From Dehalococcoidales bacterium (lineage in GTDB: Bacteria > Chloroflexota > Dehalococcoidia > Dehalococcoidales > Fen-1064), in assembly GCA_028713395.1 (NCBI GenBank), contig JAQTOJ010000006.1, positions 1 through 20,435 of the forward strand: a stretch of 20,435 nucleotides of DNA, written 5' to 3'. The translations under genes and the position numbers were made by a program. The notes beneath the pieces were generated by a model. The model was not told the DNA's origin. It ran no database searches and saw only the letters and a program-made list of their open reading frames with translations. Of this stretch, positions 1-7,693 are shown piece after piece. How positions within the stretch are numbered: position 1 is the first letter of the stretch; the number at the start of each line of letters is the position of its first letter.

Positions 1-1
1 T

Positions 2-49
2 AGCGGCAATTTCTATAAACCGGGTAAATCTATCTTAGATAACGGGTAA
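2..49 (+). CDS. possible C-terminal tail of an upstream gene (partial)
   Basis: An open frame from the left edge ends in TAA at 47-49, two bases before the pilB ATG. It reads SGNFYKPGKSILDNG. The tight spacing is what an upstream pilus-operon gene would give, but 15 residues are too few to identify a family and another frame also stays open to a stop at 36-38. The call is weak. No promoter is visible before pilB, which fits the operon starting outside the window. Confidence 0.25.
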   Translation, partial: SGNFYKPGKSILDNG

Positions 50-51
50 AG

Positions 52-1740
52 ATGACGGATAACGGTAACGCGCGGAAAACACTGGGTGAACTGTTAGTTG
101 AAGAAAAACTGATCACACCCCAGCAACTCGATGAGGCGGTGAGACTGCAGCAGAAACAGGGCGGCCGGCTGAGCGAAATTCTGACAGGCAAGAACCTGGT
201 AAAGCCCGCCGATATGGCAGCGATCCTCAGCGTGAAGCTCAATGTGCCGCTGATCGACCTGCAAAGACACAAGATTCAGCCGGAAGCGTTGCGTTTGATC
301 CCGGAGGACATTGCCCGGAAACACGTCCTCATTCCTCTGGACGTGGTGGGCAGTTCGCTGGTGGTCGTCATGGCGGACCCGCAGGATATTCAGACCATCG
401 AAGACATTAAAGCCCAGGTCAAAATGAACATCGAGATCACGCTGGGCGTTTCCACCGATATTCTGAAAGCGATCGATTTGAATTACCGTTCCGTGACCGA
501 AATTGAGAAACAGGTCAAGGAATTTGCGCCGCAAACAGAAGAGATTGAGGCGGCGACGCCGGAAATAACCGCGCGGACACCGATTACGCAAACGCTCAAT
601 TTGCTGCTGACACAGGCAGTGCGCGACCGCGCTTCCGATATCCATATCGAACCCCAGGAAGACAGACTGAGGGTACGTTTCCGCATCGATGGTATTTTGC
701 ACGATATGGTCTCTTTGCCGCGCGCCGCCCACACGCCGCTGGTATCCAGAATCAAGGTGCTGGCAGAGATGAACATCGCGGAGCAGCGGCGCCCCCAGGA
801 CGGTCAGTTTTCCGTGAATGTGGCCGGTAAGGATATCGATATCCGCGTGGCCAGCATTTCCACCATCTACGGCGAAAAAGTGACGATGCGTATTCTGGAT
901 AAGTCACTGAACCTGTTTACGCTGCCGCAACTGGGGCTTTCGGCGGATTCATTGCACAAAATGGAAATGATGATGAAAAGCCCTTACGGCTTGATCCTGG
1001 TGGGCGGACCTACCGGTTCCGGTAAAACCACCACGCTTTACGCTTTGATCAACAGTATGAACCGCGCGGAAAACAATATTATGACCGTGGAAGACCCGGT
1101 GGAGTATCACTTCAAAGACATCAACCAGACCCAGGTCAACTTCAAAGCCGGTATCACCTTTGCCAACGGGTTGCGCTCCATCATGCGGCACGATCCGGAT
1201 GTGATTTTCGTGGGGGAAATCCGTGACAGCGAGACCTCGAATATCGCCATCCAGTCCGCTTTAACCGGACACCTGGTGCTGTCTTCGGTGCATGCGAATG
1301 ATGCCGTGGGGGTGCTCTTCCGCATGATCGATCTGGGCGTGGAAAAATATCTTTTGGCATCCACGCTGGTGGGCATTTGCACGCAGCGGATGATACGGCG
1401 TTTGTGTCCGCATTGTCTCAGCCCCTATCAACCATCAAAGGAAGAGCTGGCGCTTTATGATGAGGAGATAAAAGACCGACCCAGGCAATTTTATACCGGC
1501 GGCGCCGGTTGTCATTTGTGCAATAACATCGGCTACCAGGGCAGAATAGGCATTTTTGAAACGATGATCATGAGCGATGAAATCAGGCGGATGCTGCTGG
1601 ATAACCGCAGCGCGCTGGATATCAAGGCACAGGCTTTGAAGGAAGGACTGATCACCATGCGGCATGACGGCATGTTGAAGGTGAAACAAGGTATCAGCAC
1701 CATCAGCGAAATCCAGCGCAGCATTTTTGCCATCGGGTAG
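52..1740 (+). CDS. pilB: type IV pilus assembly ATPase PilB (GspE/PulE family)
   Basis: This is the cytoplasmic hexameric ATPase that powers pilin polymerisation at the inner membrane. The N-terminal third (about residues 8-150) looks like the MshEN/T2SSE N domain. The ATPase core has a Walker A motif GPTGSGKTT at 319-327, the Asp box around E347/D348 (TVEDPVEYHF), a Walker B region DPDVIFVGEIRD at 381-392 and the His box LTGHLVLSSVHAND just after. Two CxxC pairs, C452/C455 and C487/C490, make the zinc site typical of assembly (PilB/GspE) rather than retraction (PilT) ATPases. The length of 562 aa is normal. It is the first complete gene of the operon and is followed after 29 bases by pilC. 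The family assignment is very secure. The exact substrate pilus is inferred from the neighbouring prepilin genes. Confidence 0.95.
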   Translation: MTDNGNARKTLGELLVEEKLITPQQLDEAVRLQQKQGGRLSEILTGKNLVKPADMAAILSVKLNVPLIDLQRHKIQPEALRLIPEDIARKHVLIPLDVVGSSLVVVMADPQDIQTIEDIKAQVKMNIEITLGVSTDILKAIDLNYRSVTEIEKQVKEFAPQTEEIEAATPEITARTPITQTLNLLLTQAVRDRASDIHIEPQEDRLRVRFRIDGILHDMVSLPRAAHTPLVSRIKVLAEMNIAEQRRPQDGQFSVNVAGKDIDIRVASISTIYGEKVTMRILDKSLNLFTLPQLGLSADSLHKMEMMMKSPYGLILVGGPTGSGKTTTLYALINSMNRAENNIMTVEDPVEYHFKDINQTQVNFKAGITFANGLRSIMRHDPDVIFVGEIRDSETSNIAIQSALTGHLVLSSVHANDAVGVLFRMIDLGVEKYLLASTLVGICTQRMIRRLCPHCLSPYQPSKEELALYDEEIKDRPRQFYTGGAGCHLCNNIGYQGRIGIFETMIMSDEIRRMLLDNRSALDIKAQALKEGLITMRHDGMLKVKQGISTISEIQRSIFAIG

Positions 1741-1769
1741 CGTCATACACCGGAAAAATTGGAGGATAC

Positions 1770-2984
1770 ATGACCTACCGGTACCAGGGCTATACGGCGG
1801 AAAGAAAATTGATCACCGGCACGATAGAAGCGGTGAACGAAACACTGGCCGCCGAATCTCTCTACCACGCGGGTATCAAGTATATTATCAGCCTGAAACC
1901 TGCAAGAGCAAAACCCGATATTTACACGGCGATTCCCAGCCTTTTCGGCGTAAAACCGCAGGACATCATTGATTTTTCCCGGCAACTGGCGTCTTTTGTA
2001 GCATCAGGCGTGGCGATTCACGCCGCCCTGCAACTGGTGACGGAACAGACCACCAAACCGGCGCTGAAAAGGGTATTAACCGGCATTGAGAAAGAAATCC
2101 AAGCCGGCAGTTCCTTCTCCCAGGCGGTGCACCATTATCCCGACCAGTTTCCTTATGCCTATTATCAGATCATTAAAGCCAGCGAGCAGGCGGGTGAACT
2201 GGAAACCGGTTTGCGGCAAATTGCCGATAGCATGGAAAAACAACTGAAAACCCGCGCCAGCATCCGGCGGGCGCTCACCTATCCCCTGTTAGTCACCGTC
2301 ATGGCGATAGGCATTTTCTTTTTGATGATCACGGTCGTTTTACCGCCGATACTGGAATTGTTTAGATCGTTGAATGCGGATCTGCCGCTGCCGACCAGAA
2401 TGGTCATGGGGTTGACATCCTTCTTCGGGGTTGCCAAATGGTATTTGCTGGGTGGCATCGTGCTGGTCGTGACGGCATTCTGGGGGTTTGCACGTTTGCC
2501 TTCGGGCAGGCTTTGGTTCGACAAGATGGCGCTGCGCATGCCGTTCACCGGCAAGATCGTGATACAGCGGACGATGGCGAATTTTTGCCGCACGACTTAC
2601 ATGATGCTCAAAGCCGGTATGCAGTTGCCGGCCATTATGGATGTGGTGACGCAAACCACCACGACGAATCGGGTGGTCATCAAAGCCCTGGAAGAATTGC
2701 GCGCCAAGCTGGTGGAAGGCCAGGGGTTTTCCCGTCCCATGTCCGAAAACAGCATTTTTCCGCCGACGATGGTAAAAATGATCTCCATGGGGGAACAGAC
2801 CGGCACACTTGAAGAATCGATCAATACGCTCGCCAATTTTTATGAGGAAAGAGCCAACCAAAGCGTCCAGTCTCTGGTGGCGATGATCGAACCGACGATC
2901 ACGATCGTCATGGGGTTGGGCGTGGCGTTCATTCTGGTATCCATATTACTGCCCATGTATAAAGTGCTCTCTTCGCTGAGATGA
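1770..2984 (+). CDS. pilC: type IV pilus inner-membrane platform protein PilC (GspF family)
   Basis: This is a polytopic membrane platform protein that couples the PilB ATPase to pilin extrusion. The 404-residue protein has the two tandem T2SSF domains of the family (roughly residues 65-190 and 265-395), each starting with a helical 'F.RQLA..VASGV' or 'FCRTTYMMLKAGM' type segment. Hydrophobic stretches lie at about 171-196, 224-243 and 377-398. The motif SEQAGELETGL in the first repeat and SMGEQTGTLEESI in the second are classic family signatures. A strong GGAGG Shine-Dalgarno lies at 1761-1765, just before the ATG. The stop overlaps the next start by four bases (ATGA), which indicates translational coupling to the prepilin gene. 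Confidence 0.95.
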   Translation: MTYRYQGYTAERKLITGTIEAVNETLAAESLYHAGIKYIISLKPARAKPDIYTAIPSLFGVKPQDIIDFSRQLASFVASGVAIHAALQLVTEQTTKPALKRVLTGIEKEIQAGSSFSQAVHHYPDQFPYAYYQIIKASEQAGELETGLRQIADSMEKQLKTRASIRRALTYPLLVTVMAIGIFFLMITVVLPPILELFRSLNADLPLPTRMVMGLTSFFGVAKWYLLGGIVLVVTAFWGFARLPSGRLWFDKMALRMPFTGKIVIQRTMANFCRTTYMMLKAGMQLPAIMDVVTQTTTTNRVVIKALEELRAKLVEGQGFSRPMSENSIFPPTMVKMISMGEQTGTLEESINTLANFYEERANQSVQSLVAMIEPTITIVMGLGVAFILVSILLPMYKVLSSLR

Positions 2985-3379
2985 ATATGAAAGGTACTTT
3001 ATTCCGCACATTAATGAAATCAAGCGGCGGTGAACGCGGTATCAGCCTGGTGGAAACGCTGGTAGCGGTGGCGATATTAGCGATTGCCTTAACCACCTTT
3101 ATCACGGTATTGTCCGCCGGCGCGCGGGGGACCAGTGAACTCGGCACGGAAACCGTTGCCCAGCAACTGGCGCAAAGCCAACTAGAGCGCACCAAAGCCG
3201 CCGCTTACGATATTTCCGGTAGTTCGTACACACTGGTACCCGCGCCTGCCGGTTACAGCATCGCCCTGAGCGTGAATTCCGCTCTATATACCAATGCCAA
3301 CATCCAAAAGATAACCGTGGTGGTGAGCCGAGCCGCCCAAACGGTTTTAACCGTGGAAGATTACAAGGTGAACCGATGA
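2981..3379 (+). CDS. minor type IV prepilin (PilV/GspI-like)
   Basis: This 132-aa protein begins with a basic leader, then a class III signal motif GERG|ISLVE (cleavage after G20, Glu at mature position 5), followed by a hydrophobic helix ETLVAVAILAIALTTFITVL. That is the N-terminal signature of type IV pilins and pseudopilins processed by a PilD-type peptidase. The remainder is a short globular domain with a C-terminal 'VVVSR..QTVLTVEDYKV' strand pattern like PilV/GspI minor pilins. It overlaps pilC by 4 nt and the next prepilin by 4 nt. The start at 2981 is the coupled one; a second in-frame ATG at 2987 would shorten the leader by two residues and is equally possible. The exact minor-pilin class is inferred from length and position. 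Confidence 0.85.
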   Translation: MNMKGTLFRTLMKSSGGERGISLVETLVAVAILAIALTTFITVLSAGARGTSELGTETVAQQLAQSQLERTKAAAYDISGSSYTLVPAPAGYSIALSVNSALYTNANIQKITVVVSRAAQTVLTVEDYKVNR

Positions 3380-3819
3380 GAAAGCAGCGGGGTTTCACCC
3401 TGGTGGAGTTGCTGGTAGCGACGGCGATCACCGGTATGTTGATGAGCATCCTGTCGCCGATCAGCTACGAGATAAACAATGTCACGCAATACAGCCATGA
3501 CAGGACAGAAGCCCTGCATGAACTGCAAAATGCCGCTTACTGGTTCAATTACGACGGTCAAATGGCGGTCAGCGCCGCGGGCAACGCTTCCATGACGTTT
3601 ACTTTACCTTCCGCCCAGGTGGTGACTTATGCGGTGAGCAATGCCAAACTAACACGCACTTCCGGGACAACCGTGACGACAATCGCACAAAATATCTCGG
3701 CGCTCACCTTTACGACGAGCGGACGTCTGGTGACGATGAATATCACCGCCACACCGATAGGCAGACAGAATGTGGCGGAACAGGGGACTTATGCGGTCAA
3801 TTTACGCGTTGTGCCTTAA
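3376..3819 (+). CDS. minor type IV prepilin (PilW/GspJ-like)
   Basis: This 147-aa protein has a textbook class III signal, MRKQRG|FTLVE (cleavage after G6, Glu at mature position 5), followed by a hydrophobic helix LLVATAITGMLMSIL. The mature part is beta-rich, with segments such as 'MTFTLPSAQVVTYAVSNAKLTRTSG' and 'ISALTFTTSGRLVTMNITA'. This resembles PilW/GspJ minor pilins, which help initiate or cap a filament. It is coupled to the previous prepilin by an ATGA overlap, and its 3' end overlaps the start of the following PilX-like gene by about 29 bases. The main pilin is not clearly present in this window, so these two are probably low-abundance subunits. Confidence 0.88.
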   Translation: MRKQRGFTLVELLVATAITGMLMSILSPISYEINNVTQYSHDRTEALHELQNAAYWFNYDGQMAVSAAGNASMTFTLPSAQVVTYAVSNAKLTRTSGTTVTTIAQNISALTFTTSGRLVTMNITATPIGRQNVAEQGTYAVNLRVVP

Positions 3820-5356
3820 GATTCGCCGCAATCAGCAAGGACAAGCGTTGCCTTTAGCGATGGCAGCGTTGATCCTGGGCGGGCTGGTGATCGCGCCGAT
3901 TTTGACGCAGACGAGTGGCGCGTTGACCGGTTCGCGTGTCTACCAAACGATCATCAAAGACACCTATACCGCCGATGCCGGCGTGGAACATGCCATATGG
4001 CGTTTGACCAACGACGGACTGGCGGCAGCGCTGCCTTTGGCAGGTAACAGCACTACCTATACACTACCGAATCAGGTGAACGGCTTGGCGCCAACGATCA
4101 CCGTGACGAATACAAAAGCAGGCGGGGGTGGCACTACGGGCACGATTACCCAGGCAATCATCGATTCATTGGAGTTCGATCCCGGGCAGGGAGATACCCC
4201 GATGCTACTAAATGTATCAGGCAGCATTTATGCCGTGGTCTACTCCGGTCCCGGTAACAACGGGTGGTTGAAGACTTTCACGATCGCGACTAATGGAGAT
4301 ATAGCCACTACCGTGATAGATACTTACGAATTCGAGAGTAACAACGGAGTCAGTACTGAAATAATCCATATTTCGGGCACGGTATATGCGATTGCATACA
4401 TGGGACCCGGCAGCGATGGGTGGTTAGCCACAATCAATATTGCGGCCAACGGGATTATCACGCATTCATTAGTCAGTTCTTTTGAGTTCGATACCGGTAA
4501 CGGACGGGAACCGCATATTATCAACATATCCGGCACGGTTTATGCTATCACGTATCGGGGGGTAACTAATCACGGGTTTTTGAGAACCGTCAATATTGCG
4601 GCTAACGGCGCCATCACGCAATCCGTGATAAGCTCGTATGAATTCGATACAGCGGCGTGTTATAAACCGGATATTATCAGAATTTCCGGGAATGTCTATG
4701 GTATTGCTTATACAGGAAACGCGGATGACGGGTATTTGAAAACGGTTACTGTGGATGCGAATGGTTTGATCACGCAATCAACAATCGATACCTGGGATTT
4801 TGACGTGAATAGCGGATTCGATTGCGCAATCACGCCAATTTCGGGGAGCGTCTACTTGATCACCTATCGCAGCGCTTCAAATGTCGGTAAATTTTTCACG
4901 CTATCGATAGTTGCCTCCGGCACAATTACTAAAAGCCCCATAAATGCTTTTTATTTTGATAATAACCGCGGTTACGAACCAAGCGTATTACCACTTGGGG
5001 GTGACGTTTACGCTATTGCCTATCGAGACGCTTCTTCGCACGGTTACTTAAAGACATTTCAGATCCAAGCCAACGGGCAAATCAATTCCACCGCCATTAG
5101 TACACTTACTTTCGATAGCACACGCGGTTACGAACCGTGCATAATTAGTGTCAGTTCCGGGGTTTTCGCAATCGCTTACCGCGGCCCGAACGATAACGGC
5201 TGGGTGAAAACGGTGGGCATAACGCAAAGCGGTGGTGGTAGCGGCGCCGCCATGTTTAGTGTACAATCTAACGCAACTAATATCAGCATCACGGCGGCGG
5301 TGAATGTTAACGGCGCAACCGCCACCGTTTCGTCCTGGGTAGTGCAAAAGAGATAA
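3791..5356 (+). CDS. PilX-like pilus protein with an inserted seven-blade beta-propeller
   Basis: The N-terminus (MRSIYALCLKIRRNQQGQAL) has a basic stretch then a membrane segment ALPLAMAALILGGLVIAPIL, the pattern of PilX-type proteins encoded in pilus clusters. It lacks a canonical FTLIE cleavage motif. About 90 residues later a Gly-rich linker (AGGGGTTG) opens a block of seven consecutive repeats, each exactly 52 residues, with consensus ITxSxIxxxEFDxxxG, then SGxVYAIAYxG, then G(W/Y)LKTVxIxANG. A second Gly linker (SGGGSG) closes it, and a short tail follows that looks like the rest of the host domain (SVQSNATNISITAAVNV). Seven equal beta-rich repeats predict a seven-bladed propeller. The 3791 start is chosen for AGGGGA just upstream; an in-frame ATG at 3770 would add seven residues. 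A tip or adhesive role is inferred by analogy with the propeller of PilY1, not from homology. Confidence 0.8.
   Translation: MRSIYALCLKIRRNQQGQALPLAMAALILGGLVIAPILTQTSGALTGSRVYQTIIKDTYTADAGVEHAIWRLTNDGLAAALPLAGNSTTYTLPNQVNGLAPTITVTNTKAGGGGTTGTITQAIIDSLEFDPGQGDTPMLLNVSGSIYAVVYSGPGNNGWLKTFTIATNGDIATTVIDTYEFESNNGVSTEIIHISGTVYAIAYMGPGSDGWLATINIAANGIITHSLVSSFEFDTGNGREPHIINISGTVYAITYRGVTNHGFLRTVNIAANGAITQSVISSYEFDTAACYKPDIIRISGNVYGIAYTGNADDGYLKTVTVDANGLITQSTIDTWDFDVNSGFDCAITPISGSVYLITYRSASNVGKFFTLSIVASGTITKSPINAFYFDNNRGYEPSVLPLGGDVYAIAYRDASSHGYLKTFQIQANGQINSTAISTLTFDSTRGYEPCIISVSSGVFAIAYRGPNDNGWVKTVGITQSGGGSGAAMFSVQSNATNISITAAVNVNGATATVSSWVVQKR
4145..5236 (+). repeat. seven tandem 156-bp / 52-residue repeats (predicted propeller blades)
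   Basis: Seven in-frame units run end to end without a single-residue length change (7 x 156 = 1092 bp). Each has the pattern I-T/N at the start, an aromatic-Phe-Asp centre (EFD, DFD, YFD, TFD), a G-D/E-P patch, SG.VYAI.Y, and a closing W/Y-LKT..I..NG. Conservation persists at DNA level at the exact period: CAATATTGCGG occurs at 4435 and 4591, and CGCGGTTACGAACC at 4967 and 5123. The block also looks less GC-rich than the flanking parts of the same gene. Confidence 0.92.
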
Positions 5357-5373
5357 AACAGGAGGATTTTAAA

Positions 5374-5478
5374 ATGGCAATGGATTCAACCACCTTAACT
5401 AATGTCCTATTGGGCTGTCTGACCGTGATCGGTCTGGTCATTGTTTTGATCCTTTATCAAATGCAAAAGAAGAAATAG
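5374..5478 (+). CDS. 34-residue single-pass membrane micropeptide in the pilus operon
   Basis: A small gene lies between the propeller gene and the pilO-like gene, with a strong AGGAGG Shine-Dalgarno at 5360-5365 eight bases before the ATG. The product starts MAMDSTTLTN, has one hydrophobic helix (about residues 11-29, VLLGCLTVIGLVIVLIL) and ends in a basic tail QMQKKK, so it should be an inner-membrane peptide with its C-terminus in the cytoplasm. It has no prepilin cleavage motif. I do not recognise a family. The quality of the ribosome site, the operon position and the clean membrane topology argue that it is translated. It could be an accessory of the PilM/N/O-like complex or of the platform. 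Confidence 0.65.
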   Translation: MAMDSTTLTNVLLGCLTVIGLVIVLILYQMQKKK

Positions 5479-5533
5479 TATTTACGGAAAACCCTGATTC
5501 CGTCAAAGCACGCAGTAAACAAGTATTGCGAGC

Positions 5534-5540
5534 GAGGTGA
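5534..5540 (+). promoter_or_regulatory. ribosome binding site deciding the pilO start
   Basis: GAGGTGA is a strong Shine-Dalgarno match placed five bases before the TTG at 5546. An in-frame GTG at 5537 lies inside this motif and is therefore a poor start. This favours TTG initiation. Confidence 0.6.
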
Positions 5541-5545
5541 TTCGT

Positions 5546-6103
5546 TTGTCCAGAACCAAATATTTGAGTTACGCCCTGGTGGCGGCGCTGCTTATCGGCA
5601 TCGTCTATATCGGTATGGGGTATTTCAAGGCCGTGAAAACCCAGAACGATCTGAAGAGCCAAAACGAGACGGCTTTACACCTGCTGGGACTGGTGCCCAA
5701 GCCGGCCGCCGATCTCGAACAAAGGTTAGCCGCAGCGCAGCATGATAATGCCGCCGCGAAGGCGAGCATTTTACCCGCGAAGTCCGATACCACCCGCATT
5801 ATCACCGACATCCTGAGCGCAGGAGACTCGGCGGGCGTGAAGGTCTTGCCATTGACCACCGACCAGTGGCGGACCACCGGTGTAAACGGGCAAAATTACC
5901 GGGTGCTGGATATCAATATCACCGTTGAGGGGGAGCTTGCCCAGGTGAAAAACTTTATCGAACTGCTCTACGGCAGCAGCTTCAACACAGTGGCAATCGG
6001 GGGGTTTAATTTTAGCCGGATGGCCCCGCCTTCCACCGCCATACAGGGCGAAGTGCAAGTAACCGTTTTCACATTGCCGGAAGTGGCGGGGGTGAGTCCA
6101 TAA
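5546..6103 (+). CDS. pilO: PilO-like type IV pilus alignment protein
   Basis: The product has about 185 residues from the TTG start: a short cytoplasmic head, one membrane helix near the N-terminus (YALVAALLIGIVYIGMGYF), a coiled-coil-like stretch (LKSQNETALHLL... LEQRLAAAQHDNAAAKA) and a C-terminal ferredoxin-like domain with the PilO pattern 'VLDINITVEGELAQVKNFIELLY' then 'VAIGGFNFSR'. This is the architecture of PilO, which with PilN forms the periplasm-facing alignment complex; in a monoderm it would face the cell wall. Its last base overlaps the first base of the pilM-pilN gene. The usual gene order is M-N-O, so here O comes first. Family assignment rests on architecture and context and is fairly secure. 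Confidence 0.78.
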   Translation: MSRTKYLSYALVAALLIGIVYIGMGYFKAVKTQNDLKSQNETALHLLGLVPKPAADLEQRLAAAQHDNAAAKASILPAKSDTTRIITDILSAGDSAGVKVLPLTTDQWRTTGVNGQNYRVLDINITVEGELAQVKNFIELLYGSSFNTVAIGGFNFSRMAPPSTAIQGEVQVTVFTLPEVAGVSP

Positions 6104-7536
6104 TGGCAGTCACACTAGATATCAGCTCGAAATATGTGCGCATTGTATCCACCCGCGGCAATCAGGTGGAAAAATGGATCACGCAATCTCTGCCTGACGG
6201 TTCGGTGATCGATGGGCTGATCCTGCTGCCGGAAGAGGTGGCGAAAACAATTAAGGCCGCCTTGAAATCCGCCGGTATCGCCGCAGAAACGGTCAATATC
6301 ACAATCACCGGCATGGCATTTACTTACCGCGTGGTCAATCTGCCCCATCTCAAACCGGCGCTGATGTCCGAAGCCATCTTGCGGGCGGCGCAAAAAGAAA
6401 TGCCCATGCCGCTCGAGGAAATCTACCTTGCCTGGCAAATGACGGCGGAAACCAAGGACGAGGTGACGGTGTTTCTGGCAGGCGCGCGGCGCAACCTGAT
6501 CGATGCCCTGGTAAACACTTTGAAGTTAGCGGGTCTCAGACCGGCGGCGATCGATTTGAAGGCGCTGGCAATGGCACGCGCCGCCAACCGGGCGCACGCG
6601 CTGGTGGTGAATTTTTCACCGGAATGCTTCGATATCGTGCTGGTGGCAGAGGGTGTGCCGGTCATTCTGCATACGGTCACACCGCGCATGGAGAACGCCG
6701 AACTGGAAGATAATATCCGGCGGCTCAGCGACGAGCTGGCACGCACGGTGGATTTTTATAACATCACCCACGCCGCCCACCCGTTTACCACCGAAACGCC
6801 GCTGCTGATCTCCGGCGAACTGGCGGAGAAACCGGAAGCGCTACCGCAGCTTCAGGCCGCAACGGAATACAAGGTGGAGAAACTACCATCCGCGCTACCC
6901 GGACCCGCCACCTTCCCGGCTTCCGTTTATGCCGGCAACATAGGGCTGGCGCTCAAAGGGAAACGACCGGACAAAGGGGCCACCGGGTTTCGTGATATCG
7001 AAATAGATTTCCGCGCCAGCAAGCAACGCATCGATAAACCCCCGACGGCGACAAAAGAAAAGATATTGCCCGGCATTTTGATTGGCGGGCTGGTCTTGCT
7101 GGCTTTAGTTTTGACGCTGCGGAATGCCGCCGCCAGCGAGCAGAAACGCTTGCAGCAGAGGAACGATATTCTACAGACTGCCCTGGCGCAAGCCCGCGCC
7201 GCCGCCGATGCCGCTTTGAGCAAAGAAGCGGAGATCAAGCAAATTCAGGCGGACACCGCCAATTTGCAGAACCAGCAGGTATTGATATTGGGGAAAGATG
7301 CCAATCATGCCGCGATGCTGGGTCAGTTGGTGGACGCTTTGCCGCCGGAGGTCAGTTATACGACGATTGTGTTCACGCTGGAGGAAATTACGATCCGCGG
7401 TGAAGCCGGGAAACGCCAAGGGGTCATTGATTACGCCAATGCCTTACAGCAGAATCCGGCTTTCACAGAAGTACGCATCAAAAGTATTGAACCAACCGAA
7501 ACAGGCTTGAGTTACGAGATAGTAGTGGGACATTGA
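6103..7536 (+). CDS. PilM-PilN fusion protein (GspL-like layout) of the pilus machinery
   Basis: The 477-residue protein joins two normally separate parts. Residues 1-310 look like the cytoplasmic actin-like PilM domain (start AVTLDISSKYVRIVSTRG, then 'VNITITGMAFTYRVVNLP', 'LDKA'-type segments such as ARAANRAHALVVNF and a later 'PLLISGELAE'). A single membrane helix follows at about 322-342 (PGILIGGLVLLALVLTL), then a coiled coil (residues 345-395) and a PilN-like ferredoxin-fold domain (LVDALPPEVSYTTIVFTLEEITIRGEA...). This is the topology of GspL/EpsL of type II secretion. The phosphate-1 loop differs from the usual GIDIGSS of PilM, so nucleotide binding is uncertain. It is the last gene of the operon and is followed by a strong terminator. 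Confidence 0.78.
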   Translation: MAVTLDISSKYVRIVSTRGNQVEKWITQSLPDGSVIDGLILLPEEVAKTIKAALKSAGIAAETVNITITGMAFTYRVVNLPHLKPALMSEAILRAAQKEMPMPLEEIYLAWQMTAETKDEVTVFLAGARRNLIDALVNTLKLAGLRPAAIDLKALAMARAANRAHALVVNFSPECFDIVLVAEGVPVILHTVTPRMENAELEDNIRRLSDELARTVDFYNITHAAHPFTTETPLLISGELAEKPEALPQLQAATEYKVEKLPSALPGPATFPASVYAGNIGLALKGKRPDKGATGFRDIEIDFRASKQRIDKPPTATKEKILPGILIGGLVLLALVLTLRNAAASEQKRLQQRNDILQTALAQARAAADAALSKEAEIKQIQADTANLQNQQVLILGKDANHAAMLGQLVDALPPEVSYTTIVFTLEEITIRGEAGKRQGVIDYANALQQNPAFTEVRIKSIEPTETGLSYEIVVGH

Positions 7537-7584
7537 TTCGCCGGTAGCAGCAATGAACGACTGGTAATAACAAAAGAGTAATAC

Positions 7585-7616
7585 AGAGAGGGGGTGAAAA
7601 TCCCCTCTCTTATTTT
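7585..7616 (+). terminator. rho-independent terminator of the pilus operon
   Basis: AGAGAGGGG (7585-7593) pairs perfectly with CCCCTCTCT (7602-7610) around an eight-base loop, followed by TATTTT. It lies 48 bases after the stop of the last pilus gene. Confidence 0.88.
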
Positions 7617-7627
7617 GTGAAAATGTC

Positions 7628-7656
7628 TTTACGACGATGTTCTTGTGCGATATAAT
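7628..7656 (+). promoter_or_regulatory. promoter of the AT-rich small-ORF/membrane-protein unit
   Basis: A TTTACG -35-like element (7628-7633) and a perfect TATAAT (7651-7656) are separated by 17 bases. A second possible extended -10 (TGCTATACT) lies at 7672-7680, just before the 35-residue ORF. Confidence 0.6.
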
Positions 7657-7693
7657 GTGTAACAATTATCGTGCTATACTTATTGGACATATT

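Noticed and set aside
94..732. A long minus-strand open frame (212 codons) opposite pilB
   Set aside because: It lies wholly inside a well-supported pilB, has no ribosome site and its protein shows no domain pattern; it is a by-product of codon use in the real gene.
4145..5236. The seven-fold repeat as a CRISPR array or satellite DNA
   Set aside because: The repeat is in-frame, protein-coding and diverged at DNA level, with conserved residues rather than conserved bases; there are no spacers.
5484..5503. Hairpin ACGGAA / TTCCGT between the micropeptide and pilO
   Set aside because: The six-base stem with an eight-base loop has no T-run and lies inside an operon; it is too weak to call a terminator or attenuator.
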